DNA from: Steromphala cineraria
Lineage: Eukaryota > Mollusca > Gastropoda > Trochida > Trochidae
Direction: 5' to 3'
Length of the DNA stretch: 64,000 bases
NCBI GenBank assembly: GCA_916613615.1
Contig: OU744725.1
Location: 8,972,708-9,036,707, forward strand
Position numbers and translations under genes: made by a program
The notes under the pieces: generated by a model
Databases searched by the model: none
What the model was told of the DNA's origin: nothing
Seen by the model: only the letters and a program-made list of their open reading frames with translations
Shown: piece after piece, positions 36,937-45,340 of the stretch
How positions within the stretch are numbered: the first letter of the stretch is position 1
How the letters are laid out: each line of letters starts with the position of its first letter

Positions 36937-37118
36937 CATCTGAGAAGTTCCTGCTATAACCTGATATCTACCAATAAATGATATTGAGTTATTGAACAAA
37001 ATAGTAGGGAGCTCGCCAGAGCATTAGCATTATTTGAATTAAAGATTATTTCAATATAAAAAATCGGGTTCTACAACTTATTTTGTTCAGTAAATAACTA
37101 GTCGATAAATGATATATA

Positions 37119-37305
37119 CAGTCTGATTAAAATCGACTGTGATTCGAGGAAAAAAGTGTAAACATATTTTCTCTAGTGGGGTTCGAACTTCAACCAGCCC
37201 GACTTTCCTCGAGACGGAGAGGATATTCAGACGGGTTCGAACCCCCATAGATACAATATTTTTGATATATTTTTCCTCGGAGCACGGTCGATTTTAATCA
37301 GACTG
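37119..37305. mobile_element. MITE with CAGTCTGATTAAAATCGAC ends
   Basis: CAGTCTGATTAAAATCGAC (37119-37137) is matched by GTCGATTTTAATCAGACTG (37287-37305). Just inside, TCGAGGAAAAA and TTTTTCCTCGG are also complementary. The 187-bp element contains two gttcgaac words and no coding content. A solo end lies at 26416-26432. Confidence 0.85.
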
Positions 37306-37369
37306 ATGAAATATCCAGTCAAGAAATGACTTGTTCGAATGGAAGATATTGGCAGTGTCCGTATAAGTT

Positions 37370-37495
37370 ATCCTACCTGTCACTATATATTGATCGAGTC
37401 GTGTTGGTAACGCTTGTATCATCTCTACATCAACTTTTTAGCATCTGAGAAGTTCATGCTATACCCTGATATCCATCACGCTAAATGATAATTGC
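37370..37495 (+). repeat. Decayed direct repeat of 36875-36985
   Basis: Words in common are tgatcgagtcg, cgc(c/t)tgtatcatct, acatcaac and agcatctgagaagttc(c/a)tgctata. The copy has a stop inside the corresponding open frame and a damaged poly(A) motif. The offset is about 505 bp, with a MITE between the copies. Confidence 0.65.
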
Positions 37496-37539
37496 GTCGC
37501 TATTATTCAACAAGAAAAATCATCAATAAATATATAGAG

Positions 37540-37683
37540 ATTATTACCTGAGTAAGTGTGTCATATACAGCGCCACTGAGCATCTTTAAGGTGGAAATTA
37601 GGCGCTCTATAAATGCATAATTATTTATTATTATATAACTTCGTTTCGTAAAAGTCACATGACACACTTCCGAGGGTAATAAT
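37540..37683. mobile_element. Short TIR element
   Basis: ATTATTACCTGAGTAAGTGT and the complement of ACACTTCCGAGGGTAATAAT form imperfect ends, continued inward by GTCATATAC/GTCACATGAC. The interior has ggcgctctataaatgcataa followed by a TTATTATTA run, which resembles the tail of some SINEs/LINEs. Confidence 0.6.
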
Positions 37684-37763
37684 TTCTTTATTACTGATTC
37701 TATTCCATTTTACCATATTAGAAATATCCAAGAAACGGGCCTCTTTCCTTGCTACAGCCAGCT

Positions 37764-37996
37764 ACAGTGACGTCACGAACAATGGTGTTATGACGTCACA
37801 AGATAATACGGGAACTCGCTCTTCAACAATCGATACTAGGAAAAAGTTTTATCATACAATGGATAGTGTTCTCGGCATAATAAAGCCAACGGATATTTTC
37901 GATATCCGTTGGGCGTGGCTAAGGGTCATATACGGATACCTATGCAAATTTCAAAGGTCAAGGTCGGAACTTCTTTCGAAAATTCCGATGACGTCA
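37764..37996. promoter_or_regulatory. Cluster of three TGACGTCA palindromes
   Basis: TGACGTCA lies at 37768-37775, 37791-37798 and 37989-37996. A palindrome CCAACGGATATTTTCGATAT... (37889-37916) lies between them. These could be bZIP sites or parts of repeats. No gene can be linked. Confidence 0.25.
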
Positions 37997-38132
37997 CAAG
38001 CGTTAACATTTTGAACGCCTTTAGCAACGGAGAGAGGCATTACAATATGAATGATACATTGCATAAACATTAATCTAAGAAATAACAACAAAACTGTATG
38101 GGTCTTTAACCATATGTATGACTTAGCAGTGC

Positions 38133-38820
38133 CAGGGTTCATACAGATTTTAAGACCTCCAATTTAAGACTTTTTTAAGACCTTTTCAAGACAAATAATA
38201 TCAAACGACGAACGTTCATTTCGCTTGTGTGCTTCGCTCTTCATACCGTAGCGCATGTTCTCCCATTTTTCCCAAGCCAAACGTTTTCAAACACAATACA
38301 CAGTAGCCGCTTCTCCTATCAGATTTACATTCCTTAATCCAAGGGTAGGTTGACAGCCACGCTCGGGAAAACACCGTTTTCCCCATCTCGTTGACGATTG
38401 CCCAGGTAATCGCCTCAGGTAAATATAGAGATTGTGACAATATTTGAATATGAATAGCCCGGAAGCTGCCAGTGACACGCTATGCTGGAGTGCGCATGTC
38501 TACCACACCATGCTGCTTTGCCGGAAAGAGCCGAGGTTTTCCGATTGCGGAAGACGAAGAACAAAGGGCAGTAACTCTAATCTAATGTTGTGTCATAACT
38601 TGAGCGATTTTTCACGTTTTGAATTTATCGAGCGAACATTATTATTTTATATTGAATTATTGAACAACTCGAAAGGTTTGTTAATTGTAAAATTCAATAT
38701 TAAGACCTTTTTAAGACGTTTGGTATCTTTTTAAGACCTTTTAAAGTCAAATTCGTCATTTAAGACTTTTTCAAGAAACAGGTCCAAATTTAAGGCCTTT
38801 TCAAGTTTGTGCGAACCCTG
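38133..38820 (-). mobile_element. hAT-like non-autonomous DNA transposon
   Basis: The ends are CAGGGTTC (38133-38140) and GAACCCTG (38813-38820), with 'ttaagacctttttaag' motifs towards both ends. A direct AGTGC flanks both sides. The minus strand encodes a fragment (about 38216-38400) reading FSRAWLSTYPWIKEC then YCVLCLKTF. This resembles the degenerate zinc-finger (TTF/BED-like) N-terminus of some hAT transposases, but the second metal pair is damaged and there is no catalytic domain. A deletion derivative is the best reading. Confidence 0.6.
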
Positions 38821-39407
38821 AGTGCTAAAACACTGTCATCACGATTTGAATGAAACCGACGAACAATTTTACTCACAGGTACCAAAGTCAGTTCAAGTCT
38901 CATGTTCAAACACGTCATTTACCAATCTTCGGTGTTCGTTACTTTAATATTGTTTAGTTTGGATTCGGAAATCCACAGACTATGATCTAGTTTAGCTCTC
39001 CGGCCATCAATGTTCGTTCAATCGCTGTCTCAACGCAAGCTGTCACGTAGGCGAAGGGAAGCAACTCTTGCCCCTTGGTGAGATTGACTCGTCCTCTCGA
39101 TGACGTCGGATTAAAGAACGTCAGTTCGATCCCGCCAATGACCATTTAAAATGTGTCTAATTTTTAAAATCATCGTATTTTATAGATTTTTAAAATTTCA
39201 AACATTGGAGTCGTGACAAAATAACTCAAACGGCAAAAAAAGGCATATATAAGGAGGAATTATATTTTGTCAATTCACCGTCAGAGTCATTGCTCTATTC
39301 ATTTGCATATATCAATGCACGAATCTTAAAACAATTTCAACTATGAAAATAGTTTTATCAGGCATTATTTCGAATTAAATTTTAAAATGACATTGTATGA
39401 TAAAGAA

Positions 39408-39618
39408 GTTATCATGCGAGTGTGTTTTGGGATCGTAAATATCCTGCATTAGGAATAAACATTGTATTTTGCTAGTTATCATGCTCGTGTGTTTTGGGAT
39501 CGTAAATATCCTGCATTAGGAATAAACACTATGTATTTAGCTCGCCAAGGCTCGCAAAATACAATGTTTATTCCTAATGCAGGATATTTACGATCCCAAA
39601 ACACACTCGCATGATAAC
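39408..39618. mobile_element. Fold-back element: two direct copies and one inverted copy of a 67-bp unit
   Basis: The unit (words ggatcgtaaatatcctgcat and taggaataaaca) occurs directly at 39408-39474 and 39474-39540, then inverted at about 39549-39618. The loop is tcgccaaggctcgc. The inverted copy matches the first direct copy better (gcgagtgtg, aacattgtattttgc) than the second (gctcgtgtg, aacactatg). Confidence 0.88.
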
Positions 39619-40159
39619 CTCTATATATGTGCACTAGTGCTCATATAGAAAATACCTCACTACTTATTTTCAACCATGTGGGTAGCAAAAACCATATCTT
39701 AGTATATATTGGATCATCGGGGTTAACGAGAAAATATTTTTATATTGAAATTAAGTGTTACCATATTTTGATGAGTTGATAAGCTGTAAAATCATTAGAT
39801 AACCTGCCAATGAATGACTTGTCTCAAATGAAAAACATTGGCAAAATCCGGATAACAGGGCCGTTGCAAAAAAAAAGGAATTTCATCGGGTAAAATAATG
39901 CAATCCTTACTTTGTGAATAACGTGTAAGACATTTCGTCTGAGAGATATCAGGTGTGAACGAAGCCTTCTCGGATACGGAGACGTAACTTTAGCATTAAG
40001 AATACTTATAAAACAATTGTCTTAACCATGATGATCTTATGATCTACTTTTCTTTACTCTTCTTGCACTTTTGTTTTCAATTCAACCCATTTGAGTTTCA
40101 TCTTTATGAAAAAACAAACATGTCCACATGTATAAGTTACCTAAGTTCGGTTTGTGTGT
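39619..40159. other. Flank between fold-back element and LINE
   Basis: Nothing coding. The phrase aatgacttgtctcaaatg near 39813 resembles aatgacttgttcgaatgg near 37326, so a shared old repeat is likely. Confidence 0.45.
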
Positions 40160-40225
40160 GTCTACCCCCATTCAGCATTACCCTGGAACCCACTGTCCTC
40201 CCTGTAACGACTTAATGTCTGATAT

Positions 40226-40725
40226 TTGATTATGGTTAGTATTGAACAGTACAGACAGGCAGTGGGTTCCTTTACTATGAAACTAGATTCAAAATCATCT
40301 GTTCATTTTATGAAAACTGTACGAAGTTTCAAGTTCCTCTGTCTCTACTGGCCTAGAGTATCAATATTTGTTTCTATCATCCTTCTATGCTTCGGTGATA
40401 TCCATCCAAATCCAGGACCGAAATGTTTCCATGACCTTAAGATAATACATTTAAACGTTCGAAGTCTGAAGAATAAGATCGATTTACTTGAAGCTGAATT
40501 TCGCTCATATGATGTAATATGCTTAACAGAAACTTGGTTGCACACAGACATCCCCAGAACTGATGTAGAAATAACCGGATATCACCTTCCCTTCAGGAAC
40601 TGAGATAGACAAACTCGTGGTGGCGGCGTTGCTATCTACATAAAACGTAATCTGCAAGCCAACCGTATGGATAACCTTGAACTACCAGGCCTTGAGGCAA
40701 TATGGAAGAAAAATGTTGCACACAA
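40226..40725 (+). pseudogene. LINE ORF2 start: leader and endonuclease N-terminus
   Basis: The open frame runs to a TGA at 40601-40603, and the same frame continues beyond it to about 40725 as endonuclease sequence (RGGGVAIYIKRN). A hydrophobic leader (VSIFVSIILLCF) precedes GDIHPNPGP. Then come IIHLNVRSLKNKIDLLEAEF and VICLTETWL of an APE-type endonuclease. GDIHPNPGP resembles the 2A-like ribosome-skipping peptides known from some LINEs (consensus DxExNPGP) but has His in place of the Glu. Confidence 0.8.
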
Positions 40726-41019
40726 ATTTTGTTTGCCAAGTGGGTTATGTACCATTGTTTATTCAAAGACGACTGAATCATTAATGTCTAACTTCTTGAC
40801 ATTGATCTAGTATTGGTGTGAATGGTGTGTGAAAGTTTCTGTCTGTATTTTATTGTTTAAAAAAGGTTTCCTTGTAACCCAGACTAAATTTGATTTCATT
40901 TAAGTCTGTCGACTTGGCAGTCCCCTGGCTGCTAAATTTTTGATTGTTACAGGGTTTGAGGCATAAATAAACACACACAAAAACAATTAAATGTAAAAAC
41001 CGTTCCTACCTTATAGGAT

Positions 41020-41922
41020 CCATCTACCGAGCAGATAAAAGCGCCGCGTACTGGGATCTAATTGAAGAATCTATTGGTAACGCAGTCGACCAAAACATGT
41101 ATACTATAGTTGTCGGTGATTTCAAAATTGACGCCCTTCGAATAAATCGAAATAAAATTGATTAAATCCAATTATTGTATGATTTAAAACAGATTATACC
41201 TGAACCAACGAGAATTACACCATATTCTCGTACCTTGATAGATCTGATATTTGTTTCAAATAATAATGTTGTAAATCAATTAGGGGTCCTCGACCCTGTC
41301 TGCAGTGACCACTGTCCGGTATTTGTATCGATTAAGGAACCAATGCCGTCTACTCGAAACTACAAGCGAAAAGTTTATAACTATATTCGTTTGCTGATAC
41401 AGTAAGTATGAAGAGAAGCGCAAACGATATTGGCGAAGGTGAGCTATTTTCTTCAAAAGACGCGGACAAGGTTGCATTCAGTTTAACATCCATAATAAAA
41501 GATATCTGTGATAAATGTATTCCAAATAAGATTGTTACCATTAGACCAGCCGACCCGCTTTGGATGACAAACCAGATAAGATTTTTGATTCGAAAACGTA
41601 ACCGCTTTCACAAAATTGCAAAGAAAACAAACCATTCCAGGAAATGGGCTGATTTCAGATTAGCAAGGAATAATGTTACCTCCGCTTTTAGAACTGCTAA
41701 ACGCATATCCATTACTAAGATCGGTACAAAAACTTGGTGGCGACTGACGAAAGCATTTATAAAATCACGTAACGATGACAGCCAATTCCCAACAATCATT
41801 GAAAACAGTACAGTCTTTAATAGCCCTGAAGAAATAGCTAATGTTTTTAACGACTATTTTACAGCGCAGTCCACTATTAAAGATCCAGATAGAGATCTTC
41901 CTGAAATACAAATTCACAATGA
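41020..41922 (+). pseudogene. LINE ORF2: endonuclease C-terminus and linker
   Basis: The reading restarts at GSIYRADKSAAYWD, continues through YTIVVGDF and, after a stop near 41162, LIDLIFVSNN and DPVCSDHCPVFVSI. The SDHxP motif is part of the APE-type endonuclease active site. A 190-codon open frame from 41408 encodes the linker region towards the RT (DPLWMTNQIRFLIRKRNRF). It ends inside the TIR element inserted at 41923, so its last residues are transposon sequence. Confidence 0.8.
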
Positions 41923-42354
41923 CACTGTGTATAACCGTACACCGGAACTAGCGAGGTGTACGGCGGAGAAATGTTGCTAGCGAGGAGCGTGATCGCAAAC
42001 GGGATCACTAAAAAAGCAATCATCGCCGTTTCATCAACTTTTTCTATGTTATTATCATGTCAATAGCTTTCCGAGACATAACTTTTTAATGTCATATCCT
42101 GTTCATAGTCAGAGATAGCAAAAATGTTACTAACAACAGCAACGATTACTCGCAACTGTCATTGTGACTGTCCCTTGGATACAGAATGACAAGCACATAC
42201 ATTTTACGAAGTATGTGTGCTAAAATTACCACATGATGTTGATTATTTGAAAGTTATGAAGTAAAATATTACCTAACTTTCGATTTCGGCTCCTCGCTAG
42301 CAACATTTCTCCGCCGTACACCTCGCTAGTTCCGGTGTACGGTTATACACAGCG
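41923..42354. mobile_element. Transib-like TIR element, copy 1 (432 bp)
   Basis: The ends are 66-bp inverted repeats beginning CACTGTGTATAACCGTACAC, with a single mismatch (CACTGTG/CGCTGTG). The element is bounded by a 5-bp direct repeat, AATGA (41918-41922 and 42355-42359), inside LINE coding sequence. A CACWRTG start and 5-bp target duplication are the signature of the Transib/RAG superfamily. There is no transposase inside. The word CTAGCGAGG occurs twice in each terminal repeat. Confidence 0.75.
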
Positions 42355-42359
42355 AATGA

Positions 42360-42580
42360 GTCGACATTAACTAAAATCATCTTAACCCGCAATGACGTAC
42401 GGGATATTATATTATCACTAGACACCTCGAAATCAACTGGTCTCGACGGGATACTAAATAAAGTACTCATGTACATTGCAAATAGTCTAACGCCAATACT
42501 TACAAAGTTATTTAATTTATCACTTGACGAGTCAGTATTTCCCATTTCATGGAAAGAAGCATCGGTTATACCTATTCACA
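42360..42580 (+). pseudogene. LINE ORF2: start of reverse transcriptase
   Basis: Between the two TIR insertions the frame reads TRNDVRDIILSLDTSKSTGL then DGILNKVL and WKEASVIPIHNK, which is the first part of a LINE reverse transcriptase. The insertion of the second TIR element at 42581-42586 cuts it just before the conserved YRPVAL segment, which resumes at 44036. Confidence 0.8.
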
Positions 42581-42585
42581 ATAAA

Positions 42586-44030
42586 CACTGTGTATCGAAC
42601 TAGCGAGGTGTACGGCGGAGAAAATTGTTGCTAGCGAGGAGCGTGATCGCAAACGGGATCACTTAAAAAGCAATCAACGCCGTTTCATCAACTTTTTCTA
42701 TGTTATTATCATGTCAATAGCTTTCGGAGACATACACCACGTAGTGTGGTTATCAGGTCAATATCAGAGGTTAACTATTTCGTATAACCGGGCGTGCGAT
42801 GGTTATATTTATAACCTTACCTCTTCACAGCCAATGTGCGTTTGGTCGATGTGTTCTCGGTTCGATACCACAAACAAGTTCGGCTTCGCCTCACTTCTTT
42901 GTGGTATCGCACCTCGAAAGACTTACAACCACTGTGTTCTAGGGAAGGCCAAGGTACCCAACACCTTGAAAAGTTGACTTTGTATCAAAGACATATTTAC
43001 GAAAGAATACATAATATCAAAACAATTTTAAAACGTAGTTTATTTACAGATTTATAGCTTATTTTACTATAAAATGCACCACATGGTGATATCATTTTCT
43101 GCTGTGTGCTTATCCATGATGAATGCAGACCTCAAGGTCTTCTAGTATTTTCATCTTAACACTCACACACAAATTCACGTCGTTTTCGGTTAGCTGAAAA
43201 GCTTCAGCAAGTAGGACACATAATCCAAGTGAACAATGTTTCCAATCCTTTGACAAGCAAAACTCTGTTCCATGCATAACTGTGGTCTATGTTGAATTAT
43301 CCGTAATAAGGTCGACTTTAATGTTGTTTGTAGTCCCTGAAACAAAAGTGTACCGGTGGTCTTTGTAAATTGCTTATCGATGTTTGACTTTATTGCTTAA
43401 TGTTGATCTCTCTCTAGGTATGAATATTTTTTTCTAATTTTATTTTAAAACATTTTGAATCTGACTTTTGAATACTGTTGGAGTATACTTTTTAATGGAC
43501 CAATCATATTTGAAAGATGAATGTCGAATAATGTGATTAATTGTAAGAAAGAAATATGCTAAATTAATTCCAGGATAATAAGCTTATAAGCACCTTGTTA
43601 CATTATTTATCAATATTATGTACACATTGCTATATACAATACATCAAAATGCATAAATATTATCTTCGTTATAGCCAACTTGTATTATACTGTGTACACC
43701 CTCTGTAACATACTTCAGCATTTTCCTAGATCCACGCATAAATAACATTCAGCGGCAAATACATGAATATACTTAAAAGTTCAACTCACCTTTACTTCCT
43801 CCTGAAAATACATTGAAACGCGGCCATAAATTTGTTCAAAACAAGAGACCACTTGATACAGAATGACAAGCACATACATTTTACTAAGTATGTGTGCTAA
43901 AATTACCACATGATGTTGATTATTTGAAAGTTATGAAGTAAAAATTACATAACTTTCGATTTCGGCTCCTCGCTAGCAACATTTCTCCGACGTACACCTC
44001 GCTAGTTCCGCTGTACGGTTATACACAGTG
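42586..44030. mobile_element. Transib-like TIR element, copy 2 (1445 bp)
   Basis: It starts CACTGTGTAT and ends ATACACAGTG, bounded by a 5-bp direct repeat ATAAA (42581-42585 and 44031-44035). Outer parts match copy 1, but about 11 bp are lost from the left terminal repeat. From about 42733 to 43855 there are 1.1 kb that copy 1 lacks, including a hairpin CGATACCACAAA/TTTGTGGTATCG at 42872-42919. Open frames inside (88 and 73 codons) match no transposase that I know. Confidence 0.75.
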
Positions 44031-44035
44031 ATAAA

Positions 44036-44680
44036 GAGAGCGTACATGAATGCCCAAATTACCGTCCCGTCGCACTCAAATCTTGCTCATCCAAAGTTTT
44101 TGAATAGTGTGTGTTTAAATACGTATTCAACTTTCTAAGAGACAACGACCTCTTATCAAACTTACAATCCGGTTTTATGCCAGGGGATTCAACGTCAAAC
44201 AGTTAACATTTCTATACAATTTTATAGCTAAAGCTCTTGACGAAGGGAAAGAAGTTGGAGCAGTTTTCTGTGATATAAGTAAGGCCTTTGATAAGGTCTG
44301 GCAAAGAGGAACTATTCATAAGCTATAGACTCAAATGGTATTCAAGGTGAATCTTAAAGTGGTTTGAAAGTTATTTAGAAAACAGAGTACAGCGGGTTGC
44401 AATAAACGGGTATAGATCAGATAAGAAATGTGTTCTTGTTGGAGTACCACAGGGCTCAGTTCTTGGATCACTCTTATCTCTGATATACATTAATGACATT
44501 GTATGTGATGTTGACAGTAATATTCGTCTCTTTGCGGATGACACCTCGCTGTATGTAACCATTGAGGATCCGATAGTTGCTGCTGCTTGTCTTAACAATG
44601 ATTTAGAGAAAATAGCACGATGGGCCCGGGACTGGCAGGTCACATTTAACCACAACAAAACCGAATCTATTCAGTTTTAG
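44036..44680 (+). pseudogene. LINE ORF2: reverse transcriptase core, frameshifted
   Basis: Pieces in several plus frames read YRPVALKSCSSKVFE, GKEVGAVFCDISKAFDKVW, GVPQGSVLG, IYINDIVCDVDSNIRLFADD and WARDWQVTFNHNKTESIQF. FADD is the catalytic motif of the polymerase. Several stops and shifts rule out a functional product. Confidence 0.85.
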
Positions 44681-45340
44681 CGAAAAACTAAGCCAGTAGA
44701 ACCTAATCTACTCATGGACGGAACAATAATAAAGGAATAAAGTCATACACATTTAGGAATAATAATCCAAAGCGACTGTGCATAGAATAATCACATTGAT
44801 GATATTGTACGGAAAGCTCGCCCTATGATCAGTTGTCTGAGGAGTTTCAAATATCGACTATCGAGTAAGACATTGGATACGATGTATAAGTCTTATATCT
44901 TACCGATATTTGACTATTGCTAGTACATTTGGGATACTTGTACACCTGAACAATCGCGAATATTGGAGAATTTGCATCTTGATGAATATGTGGTGCTGTT
45001 CGTGGTACAAGTCACAACAAAATCTATAATGAAATCAAATTCCAGTCACTGCAAAGTAGAAGATAAAATTAATCTTTTTCTGTAAAATGATCAATAATGA
45101 AGTCCTACCCTATCTTTGTGATTTGATCCCAAATTCGGTTTCCGAAACTACAAGCTATAATTTTAAGAAATAACTCTGAAATAAAGGGAATTTACAGTCG
45201 AACTGCTTCCTACGCTAAATCGTATGTGTCAGTCTGTAAAACTTGTTGGGATAACCCGTTGCTGTCAGTGTCACTTCATGATCTGTCAAGGCAGACACGG
45301 TTTCTATGCATGAACGAACTACACCGCTAAATACTTATCT

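Larger units (their letters stand above)
40160..45340 (+). mobile_element. CR1/L2-like LINE, broken and with nested insertions
   Basis: Endonuclease and reverse-transcriptase pieces follow one another in correct order on the plus strand, separated by stops, frameshifts, an anonymous insertion (about 40730-41010) and two TIR elements (41923-42354, 42586-44030). The 5' part carries a GDIHPNPGP peptide. The endonuclease has LTETWL, GDF and SDHCP. The RT has a YRPVAL-type segment, DISKAFDKVW, GVPQGSVLG and FADDT. The C-terminal part (SHNKIYNEIKF) extends to about 45300. The outer limits are estimates. Confidence 0.85.

Noticed and set aside
37895..37912. GGATATTTTCGATATCC-type palindrome as a terminator hairpin
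   Set aside because: Rho-independent terminators do not apply in a metazoan genome. It is more likely repeat DNA.
41408..41980. 190-codon open frame as a possible host gene
   Set aside because: It is the linker part of the LINE ORF2, and its last residues are read from the inserted TIR element.
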